Below, one piece after another: positions 54,012 to 63,967 of a DNA stretch of 64,000 nucleotides. The notes under the pieces are model-generated. The model was not told the DNA's origin, did no database searches, and saw only the letters and a list, made by a program, of their open reading frames with translations. Origin of the DNA: Bacteroides sp. (GTDB lineage Bacteria; Bacteroidota; Bacteroidia; Bacteroidales; Bacteroidaceae); assembly GCA_017471925.1 (NCBI GenBank), contig JAFURM010000013.1:21887-85886 (forward strand), in the 5' to 3' direction. Both the position numbers and the translations under genes were made by a program. Position 1 is the stretch's first letter. Each line of letters begins with the position of its first letter.

Positions 54012-57000
54012 AAGTTCCTCAGTTTGCTACGGTTGGTGGATATATAGGTGTAGATGGTCGGCACGATGTACATGGTGAGCACGGTGGAGACGAGCATGCC
54101 GCCCACTACCGCCGTGCCCATGGCAATGCGCTGGTTGCAGCCCTCGCCGGTAGCGAAGGCCAGGGGGATGAGGCCCAGGATGGTGGAGGCACTGGTCATC
54201 AGGATGGGACGCAGACGTTGCAGGGAGGCTTCGCGGATGGCCTGCAGCTTGTCAATGCCCTCTTCCTGCTTCTGGTTGGCAAACTCCACAATCAGAATGC
54301 CGTTCTTCGCCACAAGGCCAATCAGCATGATGATGCCTATCTGGCTGAATATGTTCATCGTGATGTCGCCGAAGTACATGAATATCAAGGCACCGGCAAT
54401 GGCCAGGGGAACCGTCAGCATGATGATGAGCGGGTCCTTGAAGCTCTCGAACTGGGCGGCCAGGATGAGATAGATGAGCACGATGGCCAGCACGAAGGCG
54501 AACATGAGGCTGGAGGAGCTTTCACGATACTCCTTGGATTCGCCCGTCAGTGCCGTGCGGAAGGTGTCGTCCAGGGTCTCCTTGGCTATCTTGTCCATCT
54601 CGTCCAGTCCCTGCCCGATGGTCTTGCCCTCGGCCAGGCCGGCGGAGATGGTGGCCGAGACGAAGCGGTTGTAACGGTAGAGCTTGGGCGGCGCAATGCC
54701 GTTGGTCAGCTCTATCAGGTTGTCCAACTGCACCATTTCGCCCTCGTCGCTGCGGATGTAGATGCCTTTCAGGTCGGCCGGCTTATTGCGCTGCTGGCGG
54801 TTGATTTCACCCAGAATCTCATACTGCTTGCCGTTCATGTAGAAGTAGCCCATACGCTGTCCGCTGAGTCCGTACTGCAGGGTCTGCGCGATGTTCTTGG
54901 TGCTGACGCCCATGATGCTCGCCTTGTCGCGGTTGATGTTGATGCGGGCCTCGGGCTTGCTGAACTTCAGGTCTACGTCTGCCATCTGGAAGACGGGGTT
55001 CTCATACACCTTGGTCATGAAGAGGGGCAGCACTTCCTGCAACTTCTCGATGTTGGTGGCCTGGAGCACATACTGCACCGGCATGCCACCGCGTCGTCCA
55101 CCGAAGGAGGAGGACTGTTGCACGAAGGCACGCGCCTTGGTCTTCTTCTGCACGGCTTTGGAGAGGGCTTCAGCCACACTCATCTGGCTATAGTCGCGTA
55201 CCTTGATGTCTTTCAGCGTGATGCGCACGTTGCCGGTTCCGCTGGACACGCGGGCGGTGACCGCCTCGGCATCGGGCACCAGGGAGTCCACCAGCAGATT
55301 GATATCCTCCGTATAGTCGCGGATATATTCATAGGTGATGCCTTCGGCACCGCGGGTGTTGATGCTGATTTGGGAACGGTCTTCCAGGGGAGCCATCTCG
55401 GCGGGGATACCGTTCCACAGAACTCCGATGAGCACAATGGTCACCAGCACAAAGGGCAGGGCCAGCCAACGCTTGCGCAGGAAGGCGGCCAGGGAACGGC
55501 TGTAGAGGTTGTTCATCCCTTCGAAGAAAGGTTCCGTCTTGCGGTAGAACCAGCTCTGCTGCTCCTGCTTCTTCAGCAGTTTGGTGGCCAGCATGGGGGT
55601 GAAGGTGAGGGCGGCGAAGGAGGAGATGATGACCGAACCGGAGACCACGATGCTGAACTCGCGGAACAGGCGGCCCGTGGTGCCCTCCATGAAGACGATG
55701 GGGAAGAACACGGCCACCAGCGTGATGGTGGTGGAGATGACGGCGAAGAAGATTTCCTTGGCTCCCTCAATGCCCGCCTCGATGGGCTTCATGCCACGCT
55801 CAATGCGCACGTAGATGTTCTCGGTCATCACGATGGCATCGTCCACCACCAGACCGACAGCCAGCACGACAGCCAACATGGAGAGCACGTTGATGGAGAA
55901 GCCCGCCAGATACATCACGAAAAAGGCACCGATGAGCGACACGGGAATCACGATGCAGGGCACCAGCGTCACGCGCCAGTCGCGCAGGAAGAGGAAGATG
56001 ATGATGATGACCAGCACGAAGGCTTCATAGACCGTCTGCTTCACCTCGTTGATGGAGGCGCGGATGAACTTGGTGTTGTCGAAGCCGTAGTTGTAGTGCA
56101 CGTCCTCGGGCAGGTCCTTCTGCATCTTGGCCATGCGCTCATAGACGGCGTCGGCAATCTCGATGTGGTTGGCTCCCGGCTGGGGGATGACCACTACGCC
56201 CACCATGGGCACACCGTTCATCTTCATGTAGCTCTTGATGTCGGCCGGACCCAGTTCGGCACGTCCGATGTCGCTGAAGCGCACGATGCGGTTGCCGTCT
56301 TCCTTCAGAATCAGGTTGTTGAACTCCTCGGCCGTGTGCATCAGGCCCAGGGTGCGGATGGTCAGTTCGGTGGTGTTGCCCTCAATACTTCCCGAAGGCA
56401 GCTCCACGTTTTCGTTGTCCACGGCGTTCTTCACATCCATGGGAGTGATGCCGTAGCCCGACATCTTGATGGGGTCCAGCCACAGGCGCATGGAGTAACG
56501 CTTCTCGCCCCAGATGTTGACGGCACTGACGTCGGAGATGGTCTGCAGCTGCTCCTTCACGGTGAGGTCGGCAATCTCGCTCAGCTCTAAGAGGGAACGC
56601 TTGTCGCTCTGCAGGGCCACCATCAGGATGGGCATGGCATCGGCGTCGGCCTTGGAGACGGTGGGCGGGTCACAGTCGCGCGGCAGGTAGCGCTGGGCAC
56701 GCGACACCTTGTCGCGCACGTCGTTGGCGGCTGTTTCCAGGTCCACGGAGAGTTCGAACTCTACCGTGATGCGGCACTGCCCCTGTTGGCTCACGCTGGA
56801 GAGGGAGCGGATGCCCGGGATGCCGTTGATGTTCTGTTCAAGGGGTTCGGTAATCTGGTTCTCAATGACATCGGCGTTGGCTCCCGCATAGGAGCAGGAG
56901 ACGGAGATGATGGGGTTGTCCACCGAGGGATATTCGCGCACGCCCAGGTAGTTGTAGCCGATGAATCCAAAGAGCAGGATAATCAGCGTCAGCACGGTGG

Positions 57001-57040
57001 AGAGAACGGGGCGTCGGATGCTTAGTTCGGAAATGTTCAC
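54008..57040 (-). CDS. RND-family efflux pump, inner-membrane component
   Basis: A 1010-residue pump with twelve membrane helices in the usual 1+6 / 1+5 order. The start NISELSIRRPVLSTVLTLIILLFGFIGYNYLG, proton-relay DD in AVGLVVDDAIVMTENIY, and the second-half block GLVAKNGILIVEFANQKQEEG are typical of HAE1-type multidrug pumps (AcrB/MdtB-like). Works with the adaptor 28 nt upstream and the TolC gene it overlaps. Substrates are not predictable. Confidence 0.95.
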   Translation of the reverse strand: MNISELSIRRPVLSTVLTLIILLFGFIGYNYLGVREYPSVDNPIISVSCSYAGANADVIENQITEPLEQNINGIPGIRSLSSVSQQGQCRITVEFELSVDLETAANDVRDKVSRAQRYLPRDCDPPTVSKADADAMPILMVALQSDKRSLLELSEIADLTVKEQLQTISDVSAVNIWGEKRYSMRLWLDPIKMSGYGITPMDVKNAVDNENVELPSGSIEGNTTELTIRTLGLMHTAEEFNNLILKEDGNRIVRFSDIGRAELGPADIKSYMKMNGVPMVGVVVIPQPGANHIEIADAVYERMAKMQKDLPEDVHYNYGFDNTKFIRASINEVKQTVYEAFVLVIIIIFLFLRDWRVTLVPCIVIPVSLIGAFFVMYLAGFSINVLSMLAVVLAVGLVVDDAIVMTENIYVRIERGMKPIEAGIEGAKEIFFAVISTTITLVAVFFPIVFMEGTTGRLFREFSIVVSGSVIISSFAALTFTPMLATKLLKKQEQQSWFYRKTEPFFEGMNNLYSRSLAAFLRKRWLALPFVLVTIVLIGVLWNGIPAEMAPLEDRSQISINTRGAEGITYEYIRDYTEDINLLVDSLVPDAEAVTARVSSGTGNVRITLKDIKVRDYSQMSVAEALSKAVQKKTKARAFVQQSSSFGGRRGGMPVQYVLQATNIEKLQEVLPLFMTKVYENPVFQMADVDLKFSKPEARININRDKASIMGVSTKNIAQTLQYGLSGQRMGYFYMNGKQYEILGEINRQQRNKPADLKGIYIRSDEGEMVQLDNLIELTNGIAPPKLYRYNRFVSATISAGLAEGKTIGQGLDEMDKIAKETLDDTFRTALTGESKEYRESSSSLMFAFVLAIVLIYLILAAQFESFKDPLIIMLTVPLAIAGALIFMYFGDITMNIFSQIGIIMLIGLVAKNGILIVEFANQKQEEGIDKLQAIREASLQRLRPILMTSASTILGLIPLAFATGEGCNQRIAMGTAVVGGMLVSTVLTMYIVPTIYTYISTNRSKLRNL

Positions 57041-57068
57041 GGTATGGGGGTGAGGGGAGATTCTACTT

Positions 57069-58151
57069 TCAGTTTATTTCATCCAGCGTTACGGCCAGTC
57101 CGGTGCGCAGCTGCAGGGTGCCCGAGGTGATGACGGTGTCGCCCACCTGCAAGCCTTCCAGCACCTGTACACGGTCTTCGGTGCGCAGGCCGGTGGTCAG
57201 TTCCACGGGCTGTGCCTTGCCGCTTCTGTAGACAAAGATTTTATCCTTGCCCATCTCGGGTACGATGGCCTCGGAGGGCACGGCAATGGCGTTCTCTATC
57301 TCGTCCTTGTTCAGGCGGATGCTGGCATAGCGTCCCGGCATCACCCGTCCGTTGGCGTTGGGATAGAGGGCGCGGATGGTCAGGGTGTGGGTCATGGGGT
57401 CTATCTTGGACTCGCGGGCATAGACCTTGGCTTCAAAGGGAGTGAGGTTGCCTTCCAGGGTGAACTCCAGGCCGGCACCCACCTTCACGTCGCCGGCATA
57501 GCGTTCGGGCACGGAAAACTCCACCTTCAGCGGGGTGACCTTGGTCAGCTTGGCCACAATGGTGGAGGGAGAGGCATAGGTTCCCACGCTGACCTGCCGC
57601 AAACCGATGATGCCGTCGAAGGGTGCGCGAAGCTCCGTCTGCTGGATGTTGGCCTCCACCAGGTCAATGTCGGCATTCAGCGTGGCCAGTTCGGTCTTCA
57701 CCTGTTCATAGGCTTCCTTGCTGACAGCGTCCTTGGCCAGCAGGGCGTTCTGACGGAATACACGGTCTTCGGCCAGTTTCAGCTGGGACATCAGACGCTT
57801 CAACTGGGCCTGCAGGGGGCGGTCGTTCACCTTGGCCAGCAGTTGCCCCTTCTTCACGAAGGTGCCTTCCTCAAAGTTTATCTCTATGATTTTGCCCGAG
57901 GTCTCGAAAGAGAGGTCCACCTCTTCGTCGGGCAGCAGACTGCCGCTAATCAGAATTTCGTCGCGCAGGGTACTGGGCCTTATCACCTGTGCGTTTACGT
58001 TCAGGGCCTTCTTGCCCTTGGGCTGGGCACTCACCACCTTGTCGGCGGCTGCCAGCTCTTCGTTCTGCTTGGGCAGCTGGGTGTAGATGCCCCCTGCGAC
58101 AAGCGCAACGGCGATGCCGGCTATGATGCCCCATTTTACTCGTTTGTCCAT
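57069..58151 (-). CDS. RND efflux periplasmic adaptor
   Basis: A 360-residue membrane-fusion protein with an N-terminal membrane helix (WGIIAGIAVALVAGGIYTQL), lipoyl half-motif ISGSLLPDEEVDLSFETSGK, a short coiled-coil hairpin, the second half RAPFDGIIGLRQVSVGTYAS, and the beta-barrel and membrane-proximal domains. First gene of the adaptor-pump-TolC operon. Confidence 0.93.
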   Translation of the reverse strand: MDKRVKWGIIAGIAVALVAGGIYTQLPKQNEELAAADKVVSAQPKGKKALNVNAQVIRPSTLRDEILISGSLLPDEEVDLSFETSGKIIEINFEEGTFVKKGQLLAKVNDRPLQAQLKRLMSQLKLAEDRVFRQNALLAKDAVSKEAYEQVKTELATLNADIDLVEANIQQTELRAPFDGIIGLRQVSVGTYASPSTIVAKLTKVTPLKVEFSVPERYAGDVKVGAGLEFTLEGNLTPFEAKVYARESKIDPMTHTLTIRALYPNANGRVMPGRYASIRLNKDEIENAIAVPSEAIVPEMGKDKIFVYRSGKAQPVELTTGLRTEDRVQVLEGLQVGDTVITSGTLQLRTGLAVTLDEIN

Positions 58152-58233
58152 GATGTTCTTCTTATATATATAATAGGTACGTACATAATCCTTTTATCCC
58201 TAAGACGTGCTCGGGGACTAAAGGTTTAAAAGG

Positions 58234-59166
58234 TCAATAGCCGGAACGGTATTTTCCCTCCTGCTTGTCCTCCAGCATGTTCAGATAGGAGGCATAGCGG
58301 GATTCGCTGATGAGGTGCTGCTCCACGGCCTGGCGCACGGCGCAACCCGGTTCATGGCGGTGGGTGCAGTTGCCATAGCGGCAGTCGGCCGAGGTGCGGA
58401 AGATTTCGGGGAAGTAGTGGCCTATCTCCTCCTGCTCCATGTCGAAGGTGCCAAAGCCCTTGATGCCCGGCGTGTCTATGAGATAGCCTTCGCCGGGCAC
58501 GGGAAACATTTCAGAAAAAGTGGTGGTGTGCATGCCTTTGTTGTGCACGCTGGATATTTCGCCCGTGCGGGCAGCCACTCCGGGAAGCAGGGCATTGATG
58601 AGGGTGGACTTGCCTACGCCCGAATGGCCCGAGAAGAGGGTGACGCGCCCCTTCAACTCCTCTCTGAGAACATCCACTCCCTCTCCTGTGCGGGCCGACA
58701 CCTTGAAGCAGGCGTAGCCAATCGTCTCGTAGAGGTGGCAGAGTGCCTCCAGGTAGGAGGTCTCCTCATCGCTGTAGCGGTCGGTCTTGTTGAACACCAG
58801 CTTCACGGGGACGCGATAGGCTTCGGCCGAAGCCAGGAAGCGGTCAATGAAGACCGTAGTGGTCTCGGGATAGTTCACGGTCACCACCAACAGGCTCTGG
58901 TCCAGGTTGGCGGCAATGATATGACTCTGCTTCGACAGGTTGGAAGCGCGGCGGATGATGTAGTTCTTCCGGTCTTCTATCTCGGTGATGAAGGCCGTAC
59001 CTTCCGTATTCAGAACAATCTGCACGTAATCGCCCACGGCGACGGGGTTGGTGCTCCGGATGCCTTTCAGACGGAAGTTGCCTTTGATTTTACACTCCAC
59101 CTCCTGTCCCTCATCGGTGCGTACCAAGTACCAGCTGCCGGTGTTCTTTATGACTAAGCCCCTCAA
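58234..59166 (-). CDS. rsgA: Ribosome small-subunit GTPase RsgA
   Basis: A 310-residue assembly GTPase: an N-terminal OB fold, then a circularly permuted G domain (NKTDRY before [15 protein letters not shown], and DTPGIKGFG after), and a zinc site in a C-terminal knuckle ([16 protein letters not shown]). It follows frr by 17 nt on the same strand. Confidence 0.95.
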   Translation of the reverse strand: MRGLVIKNTGSWYLVRTDEGQEVECKIKGNFRLKGIRSTNPVAVGDYVQIVLNTEGTAFITEIEDRKNYIIRRASNLSKQSHIIAANLDQSLLVVTVNYPETTTVFIDRFLASAEAYRVPVKLVFNKTDRYSDEETSYLEALCHLYETIGYACFKVSARTGEGVDVLREELKGRVTLFSGHSGVGKSTLINALLPGVAARTGEISSVHNKGMHTTTFSEMFPVPGEGYLIDTPGIKGFGTFDMEQEEIGHYFPEIFRTSADCRYGNCTHRHEPGCAVRQAVEQHLISESRYASYLNMLEDKQEGKYRSGY

Positions 59167-59183
59167 AACAGTCTGCTCCTCGC

Positions 59184-59744
59184 TTATACGGTCATGATTT
59201 CCTTCTCTTTGGCGGCATACATGTCGTCAATCTGCTTGATATACTTGTCGTGTATTTTCTGCAGTTTCTCTTCGCCGCCCTTCTGTGCGTCTTCGGCCAG
59301 ACCTTCCTTCACTGCCTTCTTCAGGGCATCGATGGTGTCGCGGCGGGCGTTGCGCACGCTCACCTTGGCGGTCTCGGCCTCGTTCTTGCACTGTTTGGCC
59401 AGCTGCTTGCGGCGCTCCTCGGTGAGGGGCGGAATGCCGATGCGGATGATTTCGCCGTTGTTCTCGGGCATGATGCCCAGGGTGGAGTCGATGATGGCCT
59501 TTTCAATGATGCGGAACATGCTCTTGTCCCAAGGCTTGATGGCGATGCTGCGGGCATCGGGAGTGGTCACGGCGGCCACGTTATTAATGGGCACCATGCT
59601 GCCATAGGAGTCTACGCGGATGCCGTCCAGCAGGCGTACGTCGGCCTTTCCGGCACGGATGTGGGCCAATGTGTCTTCCAGGTACATCACGGCCATGTCC
59701 ATTTTCTCTTGAGCTTCGTTCAGAATGTCTTTTACGTCTTTCAT
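59184..59744 (-). CDS. frr: Ribosome recycling factor
   Basis: A 186-residue protein with the RRF fold: a long N-terminal helix ([23 protein letters not shown]), central [19 protein letters not shown] and [19 protein letters not shown]. It splits the post-termination ribosome with EF-G. It lies between pyrH and rsgA in one run. Confidence 0.96.
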   Translation of the reverse strand: MKDVKDILNEAQEKMDMAVMYLEDTLAHIRAGKADVRLLDGIRVDSYGSMVPINNVAAVTTPDARSIAIKPWDKSMFRIIEKAIIDSTLGIMPENNGEIIRIGIPPLTEERRKQLAKQCKNEAETAKVSVRNARRDTIDALKKAVKEGLAEDAQKGGEEKLQKIHDKYIKQIDDMYAAKEKEIMTV

Positions 59745-59769
59745 AAGAATATATTTTTCAGTTTTCCAA

Positions 59770-60480
59770 TCAATTGTGTACCAATGTTCCGATTTCCTCG
59801 CCCTGCATCACCTTCTTCAGGTTACCCACGGTGTCCATGTCGAAGACGATGATGGGCAGGTTGTTCTCCTTGCACATGCAGGTGGCCGTCAGGTCCATCA
59901 CCTTGAGCCCGCGCTTCAGCACCTCGTCATAAGTAATGTCGTGGAACTTCGTGGCCGTGGGGTCCTTCTCCGGGTCGGCCGTATAGATGCCGTCCACGCG
60001 GGTGCCCTTCAGCATCACGTCGGCCTCTATCTCTATGCCGCGCAGGGAGGAGCCTGTGTCGGTCGTGAAGAACGGATTGCCCGTGCCGCCCGACATGATG
60101 ACCACTTCGCCGGCCTCCATGCTTTCTATGGCTTTCCACTTGCTGTAGAACTCACCGATAGGCTCCATGCGTACGGCCGTGAGTACACGCGCCTTCACAC
60201 CGGCTGCCACCAGTGCCGAACTGAGGGCCAGACTGTTGATGACCGTAGCCAGCATACCCATCTGGTCGCCCTTTACGCGGTCAAAACCTTTGCTGGCACC
60301 GCTAAGCCCGCGGAAGATATTGCCGCCACCGATGACGATGCCAATCTGCACACCCATTTCATGAATTTCCTTTATCTGGGCGGCATATTCGGCCAATCGC
60401 TTTTCGTCAATGCCGTATTGCTTCTCGCCCATCAGGCTTTCGCCACTAAGTTTCAGTAAGATTCTTTTATATGTAGCCAT
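59770..60480 (-). CDS. pyrH: Uridylate kinase
   Basis: A 236-residue UMP kinase started at MATYKRILLKLSGESLMGEK (60480), downstream of its promoter. It phosphorylates UMP in the cytoplasm. Blocks: IGIVIGGGNIFRG, SALVAAGVKARVLTAVRM and GTGNPFFTTDTGSSLR. Heads the pyrH-frr-rsgA run. Confidence 0.95.
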   Translation of the reverse strand: MATYKRILLKLSGESLMGEKQYGIDEKRLAEYAAQIKEIHEMGVQIGIVIGGGNIFRGLSGASKGFDRVKGDQMGMLATVINSLALSSALVAAGVKARVLTAVRMEPIGEFYSKWKAIESMEAGEVVIMSGGTGNPFFTTDTGSSLRGIEIEADVMLKGTRVDGIYTADPEKDPTATKFHDITYDEVLKRGLKVMDLTATCMCKENNLPIIVFDMDTVGNLKKVMQGEEIGTLVHN

Positions 60481-60511
60481 AGTTTTATGATGTTGATAAA
60501 TCTGCTTGCCG

Positions 60512-60543
60512 ACAAAGGTAGTACTAAAAAGCGAAAAAACAAA
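60512..60543 (-). promoter_or_regulatory. Promoter of pyrH-frr-rsgA
   Basis: Minus strand: TTTG (60540-60543), 19 bp, TACCTTTGT (60512-60520), 32 nt before the pyrH start. Confidence 0.75.
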
Positions 60544-60677
60544 CTCATCATGCGACAAATGTGCGAACCGCCCTGCCCGACGCAGCGTTATTCTGTTTTA
60601 AAGTCAAATGAATGTTAACATCGGGGGGAGAGGACGCACAAATTCCCCAAGGACTTTTTTCCTTGCTGCATTTGCGC

Positions 60678-60686
60678 TACCTTTGC
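60678..60686 (+). promoter_or_regulatory. Probable promoter of the inositol monophosphatase-comF pair (-7 box)
   Basis: TACCTTTGC fits TAnnTTTG, 38 nt before the ATG at 60724. The -33 element is T-rich but not consensus. Confidence 0.5.
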
Positions 60687-60723
60687 TCGGTGAAAAAGGG
60701 GGTGTGCCCAAAGTGTCAATGAT

Positions 60724-61572
60724 TTGATGGATGACACAGCCCTGTCAACCCCAAGAATGAATGATGTCATGATAGCACTGGACAAACTGACCGAAGAGGT
60801 CATCTGTATAGCCCGCAAGGCGGGAAGTTTCCTGAAAGAGGAACGGAAGAGTTTCCGGCGTGAAACGGTGGTGAGCAAGCATGCCCACGACTATGTCTCT
60901 TATGTGGACAAGGAGTCCGAACACCTGGTGGTGAAGGAACTCAGACGCCTGCTGCCCGAAGCCGGCTTCATCACCGAGGAGGGCTCGGCCACTTATACCG
61001 GCGAACCTTACTGTTGGGTGGTGGACCCCCTGGACGGCACCACTAACTTTATCCACGATTATGCCCCCTACTGTGTCTGCATTGCCTTGAGAAGCCGCGA
61101 CGAACTGCTCCTGGGTGTTGTCTACGACCCTTGTCTCGACGAATGCTTCTCCGCCTGGCGTGGAGGAGGGGCCTGGATGAACGGACATCCTCTGCGTGTC
61201 TCGGATGTAAAGACCTTGGAGGAGGCTTTCCTGGTGACCGAACTGCCCTATAATGCCGAGGAGTACCGTCCCACGGCCCGTCATCTGCTGGACACACTTT
61301 ATGGTCGTGTGGGGGCATTGCGCATGATAGGCTCGGCCGCATTGGCCATCTGCTACGTGGCGGCCGGACGGTTAGACGGTTGGCTGGAGGCTTTCATCGG
61401 CAAGTGGGACTATTCGGCGGCTGCCCTCATCGTGGAAGAGGCCGGCGGACGGGTGACCGACTTCCACGGTCAGGGAACATACATCGACGGACATCACATC
61501 GTGGCCACCAACGGACTGATTCACGACGGACTGCTGGAGGCCGTTCAGGGTGCCCTGCCACGGGGCGTATGA
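60724..61572 (+). CDS. Inositol monophosphatase family protein
   Basis: A 282-residue Mg-dependent phosphatase. Metal ligands: EEGS, DPLDGTTNF and the late KWDYSAAALIVEEAGG. The start could also be the ATG at 60757 or 60769. Family substrates include inositol-1-phosphate and PAP; the exact one is not shown. Its stop overlaps the comF start (ATGA at 61569-61572). Confidence 0.88.
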   Translation: MMDDTALSTPRMNDVMIALDKLTEEVICIARKAGSFLKEERKSFRRETVVSKHAHDYVSYVDKESEHLVVKELRRLLPEAGFITEEGSATYTGEPYCWVVDPLDGTTNFIHDYAPYCVCIALRSRDELLLGVVYDPCLDECFSAWRGGGAWMNGHPLRVSDVKTLEEAFLVTELPYNAEEYRPTARHLLDTLYGRVGALRMIGSAALAICYVAAGRLDGWLEAFIGKWDYSAAALIVEEAGGRVTDFHGQGTYIDGHHIVATNGLIHDGLLEAVQGALPRGV

Positions 61573-62300
61573 ACATAAGGCGGGGGACGGCTATGGAAAA
61601 GAGGTGGAAACTGATGGAGTGGTGGACTGCCCTGTGGCAACTCTTCTTCCCGCCCCATTGTGCGGCGTGCGGTGCCGTGCTTGTTCCGGGCGAGCAGGGG
61701 CTCTGCGTGAAGTGTCACTTGGAACTGCCCCGCACCGACTATCAGAAAGAAAAGGACAACCCTACGGAGAAACTCTTCTGGGGGAAAATCCGTCTGGAAC
61801 GGGCCTCCTCCCACTTCTACTACCGCAAGAGCGACAGTTTCCGCAGCGTGGTGCACCAGTTGAAGTATGACAATCGGCCGGACCTTGGCCTTTTCTTGGG
61901 AAACCTCATGGCCGCCGAACTGGCAGAAAGTGGCTTCTTCGACGGGATAGACCTGCTGATGCCGGTCCCCTTGCATCCCCGCAAGAAACTTAAGCGTGGC
62001 TACAACCAGAGCGAGCAGTTGGCCCGAGGCGTGGCACAGGTCACCGGCCTGCCCGTCAATACCACCGCCGTCGTGCGTCGGCGCTACACCGACTCCCAGA
62101 CCCGCAAGCAACTCCATGAACGCTGGCAAAACATGGAGGGTAGCTTCAGCCTGATCCGTCCCGACGAAGTGGCTCACAAGCACGTGCTCCTCATTGATGA
62201 TGTGCTGACCACCGGAGCCACTCTCTCCGCCTGTCTCTATGTGCTGCAGGAGGTCGAAGGCATCCGCCTCAGTGTCCTCACACTGGGCGTGGCCGGCTGA
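61569..62300 (+). CDS. comF: ComF family phosphoribosyltransferase-like protein
   Basis: A 243-residue protein with an N-terminal zinc ribbon (CAACG then CVKCH) and a C-terminal phosphoribosyltransferase-like domain (VPLHPRKKLKRGYNQSEQLA, VLLIDDVLTTGATLSAC). ComF helps take up DNA at the cytoplasmic side in transformable bacteria. The ATG at 61569 overlaps the upstream stop; ATGs at 61593 and 61614 are alternatives. Convergent with the AraC gene. Confidence 0.88.
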   Translation: MNIRRGTAMEKRWKLMEWWTALWQLFFPPHCAACGAVLVPGEQGLCVKCHLELPRTDYQKEKDNPTEKLFWGKIRLERASSHFYYRKSDSFRSVVHQLKYDNRPDLGLFLGNLMAAELAESGFFDGIDLLMPVPLHPRKKLKRGYNQSEQLARGVAQVTGLPVNTTAVVRRRYTDSQTRKQLHERWQNMEGSFSLIRPDEVAHKHVLLIDDVLTTGATLSACLYVLQEVEGIRLSVLTLGVAG

Positions 62301-62379
62301 TCCATTGTTCCGTTGTTCTCAAATCGGGTGTACCTAAAATTTTATGATACAGTACCTCTCAGAGCAGACTCTCAATCTC

Positions 62380-63285
62380 TTAATCGGTCTCCCGGCCGAA
62401 AGAGCGGTATTCCAAGGGCGTGAAGCCGGTGCGCTTCTTGAAGGAGGAGAAGAAATGCTCGGTAGACTTGTAGCCCAGCATGAAGGCTATCTCCTTGACC
62501 GACTGGGAGGTACTGATGAGCAGTTGCTTGGCCTTGCGCAGCTTCAACTCCTGGAAGTACTTGGCCGGAGCGTAGCCGGTGTAGTCCTTAAAGACCTTGC
62601 GGAACCAGGAGTAGCTGATGTTCAGTTTCAGGGCCAGTTCTTCGGGGTCCACCTCCTTGAAGACATTCTCGTTCATGATGATTTTGGCCTGTTCTATCTT
62701 CTGGTCCACATCGCTCATCTCAAAAATCTTGTTCTTGGACACGGAGAGTATCATGCCCAGCATGTGGAGCACGATGCCGGCCAGGTGCTGCTGGGCGGAA
62801 ATCTTGTCGCCTTCGGCAATCTCCAGTGCACGCGAATAGAGCGACACCAGCTCCTCGTTCAGCCCCACTTCATACAGTTGGCTCTCCTTGGAGAGGAATC
62901 CGCCTTTCAGCAGGTTGTCTATCACCGGCCCTTCAAAGCCGATGTAGTATTCGTTCCAACCCGTCTGCTGATAGGGATGATAGGTGTGCCACTGTCCGGG
63001 GAAGAGCAACATCAGACGCCCCCGGCAGACCTGCCGTTGGGGGGTGGTGTCCGATGTGAAGAGTCCGCGTCCCTTGGTGATGTAGACCAGTTGGTATTCG
63101 CGCAAGATGCGTCCCTTCTGGATATTGAAGTAGTAGCCTGACGGATGGTCTTTCAGGGGATAGGGCGAGTTGGGTGGAATGACCTGATTGCCTACAGTGT
63201 TCACCCACAGGCCGAACTTACGGTCCATGTCGTTCACGATGAGGTATTTGAACTCAAGGCTCAGGCCGTTTTCGTACTTAGTCAT
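62380..63285 (-). CDS. AraC-family transcriptional regulator
   Basis: A 301-residue regulator: an N-terminal cupin-like ligand domain (GRLMLLFPGQWHTYHPYQ) and a C-terminal double helix-turn-helix (ISYSWFRKVFKDYTGYAP, then SVKEIAFMLGYKSTEHFFSS and FKKRTGFTPLEYR). It may sense a sugar, as in many Bacteroides family members. TACATTTGC on the minus strand at 63311-63319 is a likely -7 box. Confidence 0.92.
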   Translation of the reverse strand: MTKYENGLSLEFKYLIVNDMDRKFGLWVNTVGNQVIPPNSPYPLKDHPSGYYFNIQKGRILREYQLVYITKGRGLFTSDTTPQRQVCRGRLMLLFPGQWHTYHPYQQTGWNEYYIGFEGPVIDNLLKGGFLSKESQLYEVGLNEELVSLYSRALEIAEGDKISAQQHLAGIVLHMLGMILSVSKNKIFEMSDVDQKIEQAKIIMNENVFKEVDPEELALKLNISYSWFRKVFKDYTGYAPAKYFQELKLRKAKQLLISTSQSVKEIAFMLGYKSTEHFFSSFKKRTGFTPLEYRSFGRETD

Positions 63286-63310
63286 AATTCGTGCTTTTCA
63301 AGATAACGGC

Positions 63311-63319
63311 GCAAATGTA
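63311..63319 (-). promoter_or_regulatory. Probable promoter of the AraC-type gene (-7 box)
   Basis: Minus strand TACATTTGC, 25 nt before the start codon. No clear -33 element. Confidence 0.45.
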
Positions 63320-63559
63320 ACGTTTATCTCCGGAAAAACGAAGGAAGTGCACGAAAAATGCCCTCATTACTCCTTATTCATCCTTTAGAGTTATACATCA
63401 GTTCGCTTGAAGGGCCTTTCACATGGATAGATGAGCTTTGCCTGAAAGTTGTTAGAAGGGCTTGCCAACCGACTGATGTCATGCGATTTCAATGCTATCA
63501 CGGTACAAATATCAAACGATGGAACAGATAATAATCCTCTGTTATAAGCATGAAAGGTT

Positions 63560-63754
63560 ATGAAGCATACGCAGACATTAACAGCCGTAACGGTGTTGGC
63601 AACCGGAGTGCTTTTGTCGTTCATTGACTACTTTATGCCATCGCAGGGAGAAATTGCAGCATCTGTTTTGGACTACCTGACCCATACCATGATGTTTTCA
63701 GGCTCTATCCTTGGAGTGAAAACCTATGTTGATTATCGCTTACCCAAGCAGTAG
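63560..63754 (+). CDS. Small two-helix membrane protein
   Basis: A 64-residue protein with two membrane helices (TLTAVTVLATGVLLSFIDYF and YLTHTMMFSGSILGVKTYV). It could be holin-like or a small structural protein; I do not recognise it. The 274-bp gap before it (63286-63559) shows only the AraC promoter. A longer antisense ORF (63391-63624) overlaps it but looks like a shadow. Confidence 0.5.
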   Translation: MKHTQTLTAVTVLATGVLLSFIDYFMPSQGEIAASVLDYLTHTMMFSGSILGVKTYVDYRLPKQ

Positions 63755-63888
63755 AATTTCATCAGACCTCTTTTAATAATCGGGCAAATGTAAAGAAGTA
63801 TTGCATTTGTCCGATTGGTTGTTTCTGAAAAAATGCGCTGCAAATGCTAAAAATGTTCTCTAAAATCTGTAGAATGCGAAAATTTGGT

Positions 63889-63967
63889 TACTTTTGCATT
63901 GCGAAAGTAGGCTGCACTCGTTGCAAAAGAGAATAAATTCTCTCTCACTCGTTTGCACTACTTTTGC
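63889..63967 (+). promoter_or_regulatory. Two TACTTTTGC boxes 70 bp apart
   Basis: TACTTTTGC at 63889-63897 and again at 63959-63967, both fitting TAnnTTTG. They probably serve a gene beginning at or after 63996 (ATGAA at the window edge), which cannot be judged here. Confidence 0.4.

Noticed and set aside
54218-56590. 790-codon ORF opposite the RND pump
   Set aside because: Antisense shadow, rich in His and Gly with no domain pattern.
63300-63325. GATAACG ... TGTAACG near the AraC gene, like the TAAC operators
   Set aside because: Spacing is not 11 bp and there are only two units in a promoter with another arrangement.
63391-63624. A 77-codon ORF on the minus strand
   Set aside because: It overlaps the likelier small membrane protein gene on the plus strand and has no recognisable protein features.
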